Below, one piece after another: positions 18,721 to 26,326 of a stretch of 64,000 bases of DNA. A program made the translations under genes and the position numbers. Below the pieces are notes generated by a model, which saw only the letters and a program-made list of their open reading frames with translations, searched no databases and had not been told where the DNA came from. The stretch comes from Pleionea sp. CnH1-48 (GTDB lineage Bacteria; Pseudomonadota; Gammaproteobacteria; Enterobacterales; Kangiellaceae), in the NCBI RefSeq assembly GCF_024124665.1, contig NZ_JAMXSB010000017.1, positions 1 through 64,000 on the forward strand, read 5' to 3'. The first letter of the stretch is position 1. Each line of letters begins with the position of its first letter.

Positions 18721-18920
18721 TTATAATTTGTTTGATTAAGGCTCTAACATCAAGACACTAATACATCATTTAAGTCTAGTTGGTGAGGTCATTTTTTGAA
18801 AGATTGTGCGTTATAAGGAAAGAATTGGAATATTAAGAGTGGAGGTTAATAGTTGCCCGTTGTAGATCTGCTGGTGCTAATTATGAATATGGGGATTTAG
18901 TATTTGGTTAATTAAAAAAA

Positions 18921-18945
18921 CCGACAACTAAAGTTGTCGGCTTTT
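18921..18945. terminator. Bidirectional intrinsic terminator
   Basis: CCGACAAC, loop TAAA, GTTGTCGG with an A7 run on the left and CTTTTATT on the right. It lies between the TonB receptor promoter region and the translocator operon end. Confidence 0.8.
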
Positions 18946-18965
18946 ATTGTAAGCACATCGTAGTA

Positions 18966-18997
18966 GTCATAAGCTCATCTTTACGAGAGCTTATGAC
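18966..18997 (-). repeat. 11-bp perfect inverted repeat at translocator operon end
   Basis: GTCATAAGCTC, 10-nt loop, GAGCTTATGAC, just 12 bp after the stop of the YopD-like gene. No T-run follows; it may protect the transcript 3' end or aid the adjacent terminator. Confidence 0.6.
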
Positions 18998-19009
18998 TGG
19001 TAAAGTGAT

Positions 19010-19744
19010 TTATACTTTACCTACGTTTCCAGCTAGTTGCATACCCGTTTGCATTACAATGTTTAGTAACTGCTTACGATTATCAAGCATGGTTTTCTTG
19101 AACTCTTCGTTGCGTTGATAGTCACCTTGCTCCTCTTGCTGATAAGAAGTATGAACTTCTTTCTGAGCTTCCATGCGTTTGCTATCAGCTTCAAGACTTT
19201 TACTGTAAGCACCACCAGCTGTTTCACTTAAACCTGTAACACCTTTAGTCAAAGTATCACGAGTGGTGATTTGTGCTGCAACAACTTGATAGTTATTGGC
19301 ATTAGCACCTTTAAGTGCGTTCAAGTTCTTCATGCCCATGCCGATGGTTACTGCAGAAGTTACTACGCGAACAGCAACATCAACCCACATTTGCTTCTCT
19401 AATTGACCAGCAATTTTGTCACCCTGAGCTTTCGCGTCTTGACGCTGAGCGTTCATGGTTAAGCGGTTGGCTTTCGAGTTAGTTTCTGTAGTTTCTGCTG
19501 CTGTTTTAGCAAATTCTGTCATCAAGGCTAACAAGTCAATAGAGATATTGATGGTGAAGCCCTTCATGTTTCTTTCTGGCGCAGGAATTGGAGTTTGCGC
19601 TGTTGTCTTTGGTGTTGGATCAGTGCTTTTATCTTGCTTTGATTCAGTGTAAAGACTTTTCGTTTCGGTTTTTGAAAACGTGAACGATGTAGTGCTGGTT
19701 TCGGTAACCACTTTTGGGGTTGTGCTACTAATTGGAGTAGTCAT
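19010..19744 (-). CDS. sctB: Minor translocator, YopD-like (SctB)
   Basis: 244 aa. Thr/Ser-rich N-terminus (secretion signal), one hydrophobic segment (about 119-138, WVDVAVRVVTSAVTIGMGM), and a C-terminal amphipathic/coiled-coil part, the layout of YopD/EspB/PopD, which forms the host-membrane pore with the YopB-type protein. The last gene of a unit ordered small protein, LcrH-like chaperone, YopB-like, YopD-like, matching lcrG-(lcrV)-lcrH-yopB-yopD but without lcrV. Its N-terminus shares LYTESK and PIPAPERNMK with the YopB-like neighbour. The assignment rests on topology and synteny. Confidence 0.75.
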   Translation of the reverse strand: MTTPISSTTPKVVTETSTTSFTFSKTETKSLYTESKQDKSTDPTPKTTAQTPIPAPERNMKGFTINISIDLLALMTEFAKTAAETTETNSKANRLTMNAQRQDAKAQGDKIAGQLEKQMWVDVAVRVVTSAVTIGMGMKNLNALKGANANNYQVVAAQITTRDTLTKGVTGLSETAGGAYSKSLEADSKRMEAQKEVHTSYQQEEQGDYQRNEEFKKTMLDNRKQLLNIVMQTGMQLAGNVGKV

Positions 19745-19769
19745 AATTAAATCCTCTTTGTTTAATCCA

Positions 19770-20780
19770 TCAAACTTTGCTTGCTACTTGGAACGAGCTG
19801 TTACCAAGGAACTTCAAAAGACTGCTTAACGAAGTGATCATCTGCATTGAAGCATCAATATCTGCTTTCATATCGGCAGACCATTCTTGCAGGTAACTAC
19901 GATGAACCGTTTGTTCCGTTCTAGCGTTAGTTATGTCGATATTAGCCTGGCGAGCTTTGGTGTCATAAACCAGCTGTCCAGTATCTGCTGCAGCGTAAGC
20001 TACTTGAGCAGCTTGTTGTGCGCGGTTAGCTAATATCATAATTTGGGCGGCTTGGCCTTCAAGAGAGGCTAGCGCGCTGCCACCGCCACAACACATTGAA
20101 GCAATCGAGAGCACCAAGATTATCGCAACAATTGTTATTTGAGCAGCTAGTTTTGCTTTTTCTTCATCCATGCCCATGGCCATATACATTTCTGTAAAGC
20201 CCTTGACCATCCATCCACCAGTATCTTCTGATAACTGCGACAAGAACATCATTGCGCCTGCTGCCATCAAAAGTACGCCAGCGGCTACGCCAACGCCTGA
20301 TGCGATTAATACTGCGCCAACAGCCATCATCAATACAGAGCCGATGTAACTAAAGGCCTTCTTGATTGAACCCCAGATATCTGATGACTTCAGTGAGTCC
20401 AGGTATTCATTCAGCTTGTTAGTGATTTCTTTAAGAATGTCATCCAACTGTGCTTGCATCGATTTGATGTTTACGCGTGAGTTTTCAGCATTCGTGGCCA
20501 TCGTGCTGTATGCACTTGTTTGAAGTGAAATCATAATACGAGTGATGTTGATTTCGCTTAAATTGAAGTTCATTTGCGATGGCTTTGCATTCTGTGCCGG
20601 AGCTGGGATTTGAATCTCTTCTTGAGCGTTCGAACGTAGGTGCTGTACGTCGACACTTTTTGACTCAGTGAAGAGTTTTTTCGAAGCTTCTGGATTTTGG
20701 TCAAGAATTCCTTTCTGGAATAACTTGGATAATCCTTCTAACTTAGAAAAATCCGCAACAGGCTTAGTTGTAGCTTCCAT
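19770..20780 (-). CDS. sctE: Major translocator, YopB-like (SctE)
   Basis: 336 aa with two hydrophobic segments (about 146-181 and 211-232) flanked by coiled-coil-prone helices (about 70-135), the SseC/EspD/YopB architecture. The amphipathic linker GWMVKGFTEMYMAMGMDEEKA lies between them. It inserts into the target cell membrane as the main pore protein. It has an unusual CCGGGS right after TM2. Preceded by its LcrH-type chaperone (12-bp gap) and followed by the YopD-like gene. Confidence 0.8.
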   Translation of the reverse strand: MEATTKPVADFSKLEGLSKLFQKGILDQNPEASKKLFTESKSVDVQHLRSNAQEEIQIPAPAQNAKPSQMNFNLSEINITRIMISLQTSAYSTMATNAENSRVNIKSMQAQLDDILKEITNKLNEYLDSLKSSDIWGSIKKAFSYIGSVLMMAVGAVLIASGVGVAAGVLLMAAGAMMFLSQLSEDTGGWMVKGFTEMYMAMGMDEEKAKLAAQITIVAIILVLSIASMCCGGGSALASLEGQAAQIMILANRAQQAAQVAYAAADTGQLVYDTKARQANIDITNARTEQTVHRSYLQEWSADMKADIDASMQMITSLSSLLKFLGNSSFQVASKV

Positions 20781-20791
20781 AAAGCTTACCT

Positions 20792-21295
20792 CTATTTGCT
20801 TGTTTTGATTGAGATTAAGTTAAGCATTTGTTCTAACTTTTGCTTAACAGTGGGATCACATGTCTCGAATTTGGTACATTCTTTTGCTTCTTGTAGAGCT
20901 GCCAGCGCTTCTTCATATTGGCCTAGAGCAACTAAACATTCCGCTAATCGAATGGCGTGAACTTTGTCGTTGCTGTCGATCTCAGTCAGTTTTTTCCATA
21001 ATGGAAGTGCTGCTTCATGATCGTCCAGCATTTGTAAATTGGCTGCTAATGCTGACAAGTAACGTGGGTTTGTCATATCCAGGAACGCGAGCAAGCTGAA
21101 AAATACGATAGATTCTTTGTATTTTTTCATTTGGTAAAGGCTGTAACCGTTAAAGTACATTCCTTCGGCTTGATCTTCTGGAATATCCAAAGCTTCTGAC
21201 AATGGTTTTCCTGCTTCCATGGCTTCGCGAATTTTTTCTACTTTTGCAAACATCGCATCGGTGTCAAATTCTTCGGTTTGGGTTTTAGCGCTCAT
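20792..21295 (-). CDS. Translocator chaperone, SycD/LcrH-like (TPR)
   Basis: 167-aa class II chaperone with three TPR units (about 45-150: AEGMYFNGYSLYQMKKYKES, AALPLWKKLTEIDSNDKVHA, ALGQYEEALAALQEA). The N-terminal segment with FAKVEKIREAMEAGKPLSEAL is typical for LcrH/SycD/PcrH. These chaperones bind both pore proteins in the cytoplasm. Located directly before the YopB-like gene. Confidence 0.9.
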   Translation of the reverse strand: MSAKTQTEEFDTDAMFAKVEKIREAMEAGKPLSEALDIPEDQAEGMYFNGYSLYQMKKYKESIVFFSLLAFLDMTNPRYLSALAANLQMLDDHEAALPLWKKLTEIDSNDKVHAIRLAECLVALGQYEEALAALQEAKECTKFETCDPTVKQKLEQMLNLISIKTSK

Positions 21296-21340
21296 TTGTT
21301 CTGCTCCTGTCTGGTAACTCTTTAAATCATAAATTCTGAA

Positions 21341-21643
21341 TTAGATAAACTGTCGCTGTTTCTTCTTGCGTTTCGTGGTTTTGGGTTGCTCATCCGTGGG
21401 TTGTTGCGCAACCAAAGAAGATATTTTTTCTAGGTTTTGAGCAATAACCTGACGCGCTTCTGCAATATCTTCGATATCTTGTCCGCTCAGCTCAGACTCT
21501 CTATGCAAGTTAACTAATGCTTTTTTTAAAGCAGGTAATTGACCCTTCATATCGCTTACCCATTCGTCCAGCATTTGAGTGGTAATAAATACCGTCATGA
21601 TGTTCTTGCTGACTTCTTTAATGTCTGAGCTAGATAAGGCCAT
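21341..21643 (-). CDS. Small helical protein heading the translocator operon
   Basis: 100 aa, helical, ending in a basic tail (KTTKRKKKQRQFI). It occupies the lcrG position ahead of lcrH-yopB-yopD, but I see no convincing LcrG similarity. It is a paralogue of the 79-aa protein at 26327: LPALKKALVNLHRESELSGQDIEDI against IPVLEKTLVNINFENDLTDQEIKEV. Both genes have their own T3SS box. A chaperone or regulator of tip/needle proteins is a reasonable guess; function unknown. Confidence 0.6.
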   Translation of the reverse strand: MALSSSDIKEVSKNIMTVFITTQMLDEWVSDMKGQLPALKKALVNLHRESELSGQDIEDIAEARQVIAQNLEKISSLVAQQPTDEQPKTTKRKKKQRQFI

Positions 21644-22029
21644 GGTTCAATCTCTCTTTCAGTAACTGCGTTAGCTTTAATGCATTCTCTTTGTAGACTT
21701 AGTAACGAGGGGATGAAAGAAGTTGTGCTAAAAATTAGAACAAATTAGCTTTGCTGATAATAATTTGATAAGTGCACTCTAAGTTATTGATATTTAGCGT
21801 TATTTTTTTGAGTGTGTATTACGCTACTTTGTTGATTTAGATAAACTTTTTAACCGTTCTGTGCTTTTTAGCTCTAAATACATAGAGATTGGGGAGTTAG
21901 AGTGAACAATTTTTTAAGCAGTGGTTTTTTAGACGACTTAATGAGGCAGAACGGAAGAAAAAATTGGATAGGAAAGAGAAGGACGAGGGGTCTGGTGTGG
22001 GAACCAGATAACCCTCGCTTGTATTAAGC
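21644..22029. other. Gap with T3SS box; otherwise featureless
   Basis: AT-rich 386 bp. Besides the box at 21701-21724 it holds only an imperfect hairpin near 21987-22016 (CGAGGGG/CCCTCG arms with an inner CTGG/CCAG) after the first tip-like gene. No ORF with a plausible start. Confidence 0.5.
21701..21724 (-). promoter_or_regulatory. T3SS box for translocator operon
   Basis: On the minus strand: ACAACTT, 12 nt, CGTTACTAA, about 58 nt ahead of the start at 21643. Confidence 0.75.
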
Positions 22030-22569
22030 TTATATTGTATTTCCTTGAGATTTCAGGGTGTTACCTAAAGCTTCTATAGCTCCAGAAGCGAGCTGAATAA
22101 TAAGCTGAATTTTCTGGGACTGTTCACTGGCGTCGGTGATGCGAAGATCCAGGTCCGTTTTAAATTCATCAACAATATTCTTCAATTGTTCTACTAAAGC
22201 TTCAGTCTCTTTTTTGTTACCTTTGAAGTGAACTTTGCCGTCGCTTCCTTTAGTCTTACCGAGCTCTTTTTCGACAATGGTTGCCCAACTTCCAGAAACC
22301 CAGGTAATATGTTTATCATCGGCCTTGGTTTCCATAACTCTGTTTAGTAATGCCGAAGCCTGTTCATAACGATACTGGATGTCTTCAACACCAGAATCAT
22401 ACAGTTGTTTACCGTTTTGGTTACCATTTTGGATAGTGTTTAAGCTTCTTTGAGCTTTATCGATTGCTGAATTACTACCCTGTACTAGCTTATTAACGTA
22501 CTCCATAAAGGCTGTTTTATTACCCAGAACGGAGTCGTTATTAGTAAAAGTTATTTTCTGCATAGCCAT
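22030..22569 (-). CDS. Tip/filament-like T3SS protein, paralogue 1
   Basis: 179 aa, no family I can name with certainty. Predominantly helical; begins MAMQKITFTNNDSVLG and ends with a conserved long amphipathic helix (about 139-179; DASEQSQKIQLIIQLASGAI). A C-terminal helix of this kind is how needle, tip (IpaD/LcrV) and EspA-type filament proteins polymerise. Near-identical layout in two further genes (23284, 23951) and a diverged one (22688). No LcrV homologue exists in the window, so this family is the best candidate for the needle-tip complex. Own T3SS box. Function is inferred. Confidence 0.6.
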   Translation of the reverse strand: MAMQKITFTNNDSVLGNKTAFMEYVNKLVQGSNSAIDKAQRSLNTIQNGNQNGKQLYDSGVEDIQYRYEQASALLNRVMETKADDKHITWVSGSWATIVEKELGKTKGSDGKVHFKGNKKETEALVEQLKNIVDEFKTDLDLRITDASEQSQKIQLIIQLASGAIEALGNTLKSQGNTI

Positions 22570-22614
22570 GGGAAAATCTCCATATACGTCAATTTTATGT
22601 GCTTACATTCATTG

Positions 22615-22638
22615 AGTAACGAGTGGAGTGGAAAAGTT
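22615..22638 (-). promoter_or_regulatory. T3SS box for tip-like paralogue 1
   Basis: On the minus strand: GAAACTT, 12 nt, CGTTACTCA, about 46 nt ahead of the start at 22569. Confidence 0.75.
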
Positions 22639-22687
22639 TCCCGTTCGTATGCAATCTAAGTAGAGTAATAATTATCGGGCTGCATAT

Positions 22688-23170
22688 TCAAACTTTTCGA
22701 TATGTGGATGGTGATAAAATTGCTAAGAAATTCAAGGCATTAATAGCTATGGATATGATCATCTGAATTCTTGAAGTATTATCGAGGTTTTCATGTTCTG
22801 ACAACATTGCTTTGGTATCTTTGAGACCGCTGTCGAGTTGTTCGATAAAAAACTCAGCTTCTTCTGGTGTCATTTGAATGGATGATTCGTGTTCATTCTC
22901 TTCATATCGAGCGACTATATGGCCAAGTTCAAGGGCTGACTGACTGCTTGAATAACTGGTTAAGCCTTTGCTGATAACATCATAAGGTAATGTAAAAAGG
23001 TGCTGAAAGTCATTTAAATCGACATTGTTGATGGATACATCTGGAATTGAAGCGTTCTTAATCAAGTTGATATCTGACTCGCTGTACTCTTTGCTAGTTT
23101 GTTCCTCAGATGACGAATCTACATTCTTATCTAAGTTGAATTCATCGTCAAAATCACTGAAGTATTCCAT
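22688..23170 (-). CDS. Diverged tip-like paralogue
   Basis: 160 aa. The N-terminal third is acidic and Ser/Asp-rich (FSDFDDEFNLDKNVDSSSEE) and unrelated to the neighbours, but the C-terminal 60 residues keep the family pattern: FFIEQLDSGLKDTKAMLSEH and SRIQMIISIAINALNFL against LVEQLKNIVDEFKTDL and QKIQLIIQLASGAIEAL. Own T3SS box at 23238-23261. It may be a cap, regulator or chaperone-like relative of the tip family. Confidence 0.55.
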   Translation of the reverse strand: MEYFSDFDDEFNLDKNVDSSSEEQTSKEYSESDINLIKNASIPDVSINNVDLNDFQHLFTLPYDVISKGLTSYSSSQSALELGHIVARYEENEHESSIQMTPEEAEFFIEQLDSGLKDTKAMLSEHENLDNTSRIQMIISIAINALNFLAILSPSTYRKV

Positions 23171-23237
23171 GAGTCGATCCTATTTTGTTGTGAACGAAAT
23201 CGTTTTAAAAGCTTGATACAAAGCTAACCATGGTTTT

Positions 23238-23261
23238 AGTAACATACCTGCTTAATAAGTT
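23238..23261 (-). promoter_or_regulatory. T3SS box for diverged tip-like gene
   Basis: On the minus strand: GCAACTT, 12 nt, TGTTACTAA, about 68 nt ahead of the start at 23170. Confidence 0.75.
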
Positions 23262-23283
23262 GCTAGTAGTCAAAGCTATAATG

Positions 23284-23826
23284 CTAAATTGCATTCCCTT
23301 GGCTCTTAATAGTGTTGCCTAATGCTTCTACTGCACTTGATGCAAGTTGAATGATCAGTTGGATCTTCTGAGATTGCTCGCTAGCATCTGTAATTTTTAA
23401 GTCCAGGTCAGTTTTAATCTCGTCCACTAGATTCTTCATTTGTTCAATAAAACCGTCTGTCGCTTCTGATGTATGTGTAAAATGTATTTTGCCGTCATCA
23501 GCTCTTTCATAATCAAGATGGGTTTCTACAATGAGCGCCCAGGTTCCATCTACCCAGTCTACGACTTGCCCCTCACCTTTTACATTCATAGCAAAGTTAA
23601 GCACATCTGATGCTTTGTCATAAAGTTTTTGTATATCGTTAATACCTGACTCATAAGTTCGATTATTATGTGATTCACCATCTTGTATTTCATCTAAAAT
23701 GTCAGTGGCTTTCTTTATTGCTGATGGCGTTTTGGGATCTGAGTCATCTACAAGTCGGTCGATATAGTCCATGAATGCATTGTTCTTAATAATTGAGTTG
23801 TTGTCGGTAAAATCGATAGCTTTCAT
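23284..23826 (-). CDS. Tip/filament-like T3SS protein, paralogue 2
   Basis: 180 aa; the same organisation as paralogue 1 (MKAIDFTDNNSIIKNNAFMDY at the start, VDEIKTDLDLKITDASEQ and QKIQLIIQLASSAVEALG at the end) with a more diverged middle. Unlike its relatives it lacks a T3SS box upstream. Instead a 35-bp sequence (23874-23908) shared with the region upstream of the chaperone gene at 25474 precedes it, so its expression may differ. Function inferred as for paralogue 1. Confidence 0.55.
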   Translation of the reverse strand: MKAIDFTDNNSIIKNNAFMDYIDRLVDDSDPKTPSAIKKATDILDEIQDGESHNNRTYESGINDIQKLYDKASDVLNFAMNVKGEGQVVDWVDGTWALIVETHLDYERADDGKIHFTHTSEATDGFIEQMKNLVDEIKTDLDLKITDASEQSQKIQLIIQLASSAVEALGNTIKSQGNAI

Positions 23827-23873
23827 TGTAGGCTCCTAAAATATTCATAAGTAAAAATGCTGTTGATGGTTAT

Positions 23874-23908
23874 GTTATTTATGAATTGTGGAGCCAATTT
23901 GTAGAAAA
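23874..23908 (-). promoter_or_regulatory. Shared upstream motif (second type), copy 1
   Basis: On the plus strand: TGTTATT, 4 variable bases, AATTGTGGAG, then CAAT and TGTAGAAA. It matches 26084-26118 at all but about five positions; both lie upstream of minus-strand T3SS accessory genes that lack the main box. Role unknown. Confidence 0.45.
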
Positions 23909-23925
23909 CACTGATTTTTCACCAA

Positions 23926-23945
23926 AGGAGCAGAAATCTGCTCCT
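23926..23945 (-). terminator. Hairpin after tip-like paralogue 3
   Basis: AGGAGCAGA, AA, TCTGCTCCT directly downstream of the stop at 23951; only a short T-stretch follows, so termination is likely but not certain. Confidence 0.5.
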
Positions 23946-23950
23946 GATAG

Positions 23951-24490
23951 TTAAATTGTTTGACCTTGAGTTTTCAGTGTATTACCAAGTGCTTCTATAG
24001 CACCGGAGGCAAGTTGAATAATTAACTGAATTTTTTGCGATTGTTCACTAGCATCAGTAATACGCAAGTCGAGATCGGTTTTAAACTCATCAACTATATT
24101 TTTCAATTGCTCAACAAGCGCTTTTGTTTCTTTGTCGTTGCCTTTAAATTTAACTTTACCATCGCTGCCTTTTTCCATATCCAGTTCGTTTACCGCAATG
24201 GTTGCCCAGGTACCTTCAACCCAGTCAACATACTTTCCATCGGCTTTGGTTTCCATTACCCAATTGAGCATGTCGGATGCTTGTTCATAACGATATTGAA
24301 TGTCGTTAACGCCAGTATCGTAAAGCTGAGTGCCACTTTGGGAGCCGTTTTGAATTTCATCTAGATCGTCTTGCGCTTTAGCTATTGCAGAGTTATCGCC
24401 TTGAACCAGTTTGTTTACATAATCCATAAATGCTGTGCTGGTTCCTAATACTGAGTCATTACTTGTGAAGTTAATTTGTTGCATTGCCAT
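23951..24490 (-). CDS. Tip/filament-like T3SS protein, paralogue 3
   Basis: 179 aa, closest to paralogue 1 (same length; ITDASEQSQKIQLIIQLASG identical). I placed the start at 24490 (MAMQQINFTSNDSVLG, GGAGAT upstream), which aligns with paralogue 1. A frame reaching 24673 is open but reads through promoter DNA and the 9-bp repeats. The T3SS box upstream keeps a good -10 half, but its -35 half is degenerate next to those repeats. Confidence 0.6.
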   Translation of the reverse strand: MAMQQINFTSNDSVLGTSTAFMDYVNKLVQGDNSAIAKAQDDLDEIQNGSQSGTQLYDTGVNDIQYRYEQASDMLNWVMETKADGKYVDWVEGTWATIAVNELDMEKGSDGKVKFKGNDKETKALVEQLKNIVDEFKTDLDLRITDASEQSQKIQLIIQLASGAIEALGNTLKTQGQTI

Positions 24491-24528
24491 TTTTAATATC
24501 TCCAATGTTATTTTTGGTTCATTATCTA

Positions 24529-24552
24529 AGTAACGATAAAATGGCTGATGAT
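24529..24552 (-). promoter_or_regulatory. Degenerate T3SS box for tip-like paralogue 3
   Basis: The -10 half CGTTACTTA is intact about 39 nt before the start; at the -35 position stands ATCAT instead of AACTT. The sequence beyond is a 9-bp tandem repeat that may have replaced it. Confidence 0.5.
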
Positions 24553-24583
24553 TTGTTTGATTTGTTTGATTTGTTTGATTTGT
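24551..24583 (-). repeat. 9-bp tandem repeat in a promoter
   Basis: ATTTGTTTG repeated three times plus a partial fourth, abutting the -35 region of the paralogue 3 promoter. Slipped-strand changes in copy number could alter expression. Confidence 0.7.
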
Positions 24584-24726
24584 GCAAACAATGTGTAAGT
24601 AACAATACTTAACACGATCTTGGTGCTGGTATATGAGTGAGTTGGTGATTAGGAAGTTATAGGTTGATATCAAAGTAGAATAATTCTGGCTTAGAAAAGT
24701 GAGTTTTTTCTAGCATTGGAGCAAAT

Positions 24727-24760
24727 GAAAAGCAGATCTTGCTGAAGACCTGCTTTTTTG
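24727..24760 (-). terminator. Intrinsic terminator after effector candidate
   Basis: AGCAGATCTT, loop GCTG, AAGACCTGCT (one mismatch) with T6 on the plus side and TTTTC on the minus side; follows the minus-strand gene at 24805. Confidence 0.65.
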
Positions 24761-24804
24761 CCTATTATAGAGTATCAAGTATTTCTAAGTTGACGTCATC
24801 AGAA

Positions 24805-25446
24805 TTAAACAAAGTCACCGCCTGCAGCAGCCTCTTGCTCTTCTACAAATCGATCAACTCGAGCAATATCTGCTACTGCTCCATCACCTCGGAGGTGAGC
24901 CGCTTGTCGGTCAAATTCCGAGCCTGAATCATAATTTGCAGCACCTACTTCTGAATCTACCCGACTAAGTGCTAAAGATTCTAATGTCGCATCCGTTGCT
25001 AAACTCGGTGCAACAGATGGTGTAGGTCCAGCCGAACTTGCCGCTGTTTCTCTGGAAACAGGACTGTCTGGAATCGAACGCGCCTCAGCATCTAATGGAC
25101 GAAAATCTGGACTACCCTGGACAGAACCAGATGCCGCATGCGTTGAATCAAAAGATGGGCTACCTTGAACTGAACCAGTAGCTGCATCCATTGAGTCAAA
25201 AGACTGACCGCGGTTTGCGCCATCAGGAACCGGATCGAGTTCTGCATGGCCATGAGCCGGTGCCGCCGAGAGATCTTGAAACGGTAAGTAGTCATAGGTC
25301 TGTGATAGAAAGTTAATGGTAGCTTGATCAAGTCGATGATTCTCTAGTGCTTCCGTATAGGTTTGAATTGCACCAGCGGTATCGCCAGAATTGATTTGTT
25401 GAATGATATCTTGTTGGATAACTGCTGGTTGAAAGTCGACGTGCAT
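24805..25446 (-). CDS. Candidate T3SS effector, Ser/Ala/Pro-rich
   Basis: 213 aa, no family recognised. Residues about 1-58 are helical (IIQQINSGDTAGAIQTYTEAL). The rest is low-complexity and acidic, rich in Ser, Ala, Pro and Asp. It includes three tandem 16-residue units (residues 82-129, for example SFDSMDAATGSVQGSP and SFDSTHAASGSVQGSP). It follows a CesT-fold chaperone gene by 27 bp, the usual chaperone-effector pairing. No membrane segment or catalytic motif is visible. A secreted regulator is an alternative. Confidence 0.5.
   Translation of the reverse strand: MHVDFQPAVIQQDIIQQINSGDTAGAIQTYTEALENHRLDQATINFLSQTYDYLPFQDLSAAPAHGHAELDPVPDGANRGQSFDSMDAATGSVQGSPSFDSTHAASGSVQGSPDFRPLDAEARSIPDSPVSRETAASSAGPTPSVAPSLATDATLESLALSRVDSEVGAANYDSGSEFDRQAAHLRGDGAVADIARVDRFVEEQEAAAGGDFV
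25060..25203 (-). repeat. Three 48-bp in-frame repeats
   Basis: Three consecutive 16-codon units in the candidate effector; the first two are nearly identical, while the third is diverged (DFRPLDAEARSIPDSP). Confidence 0.75.
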
Positions 25447-25473
25447 GATTAGTCTCCTGAAAAAGTATTTTGT

Positions 25474-25950
25474 TTATACGCGCATTGAAATATCAAATGG
25501 AATTTCTGCGGTGTGGGATTGAATGGTTTGACCTCTAGTAGCATCACTGATTGTTTGAGTGATTTCTTTTGCTTTATCAAGAAGGTTTGTAATGATGTTG
25601 ATGAAATCATTAAAGTCTATATCCACCACACTGCGTCGATGATTTAGTGTCAGTGTTTCGCTACCAGGATCTAATGCGACAGAAGCTGATGACGTTATTT
25701 GAGAAGCTCTATTTTGAATTAAGGCTTCTCTCATGAATAGACTGCTTTTTTCATCAGTCAGTTTAAATAGAGAAACGGTGAAGTATAGACTCTCTGATTG
25801 CATTGGCGCTGCGATAAGCAAGTTATAAGAACCATGTGCAAGTTCACATTCACCTCTATTATTTAGTGCGAATGTTTTTCCGTAATATTGACTGAGTTCT
25901 TTGAGCCATAAACTTAGTGTTTCATGTGAGTTTTTCATATCGCTATCCAT
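25474..25950 (-). CDS. Class I T3SS chaperone (CesT fold)
   Basis: 158 aa. An N-terminal helix (LSLWLKELSQYYGKTFALNN) is followed by beta strands (GECELAHGSYNLLIAAPMQ, SLYFTVSLFKL), then a helix and a second sheet, the pattern of SycE/CesT chaperones, with a longer C-terminal helix than usual (about 112-140). A second Met at residue 5 is an equally possible start. The likely client is the gene just downstream. No main T3SS box upstream; the second motif at 26084-26118 is there instead. Confidence 0.65.
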   Translation of the reverse strand: MDSDMKNSHETLSLWLKELSQYYGKTFALNNRGECELAHGSYNLLIAAPMQSESLYFTVSLFKLTDEKSSLFMREALIQNRASQITSSASVALDPGSETLTLNHRRSVVDIDFNDFINIITNLLDKAKEITQTISDATRGQTIQSHTAEIPFDISMRV

Positions 25951-26326
25951 TGATAGATGTTGCCCTTATTCAATACTTCAACTAAATCCTAGGGCATTGA
26001 TGAATATCTTTATCTTTGATAGTTATTATTGCCAGTTAGCTAAACTTCTCAAAGATTACGCTTAAATGCTTTGTTGAAAGATATGTTATTGGCGAATTGT
26101 GGAGTCAATATGTAGAAATCTAAGGTTTTAGATTTTCTGATAATTATCGGTTCTAAATTTTTATTGGATTTTAGGGAATAGAAAATATTACTGTTGGATC
26201 TTTATAAACTGATTTGGCTTTTAGGATTTTATCTGCGAAGAATTTCAGCTTTAAAAATACCGAAGATATATCGAGGTTATATGGTTCTTAAGTAGAGAGT
26301 GATGTGTATAAATAAGTAATATAAGA
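25951..26326. other. AT-rich gap upstream of a chaperone gene
   Basis: 376 bp, very AT-rich, without credible ORFs. The only structure I see is the conserved motif at 26084-26118. Confidence 0.5.
26084..26118 (-). promoter_or_regulatory. Shared upstream motif (second type), copy 2
   Basis: TGTTATT, 4 variable bases, AATTGTGGAG, CAAT, TGTAGAAA on the plus strand, about 135 nt ahead of the chaperone start at 25950; partner of 23874-23908. Confidence 0.45.

Noticed and set aside
24491-24673. N-terminal extension of tip-like paralogue 3 (61 codons upstream of 24490)
   Set aside because: It reads through the promoter half-site and the 9-bp repeats, yields a low-complexity peptide, and has no counterpart in the paralogues; the 24490 start has a good ribosome-binding site.
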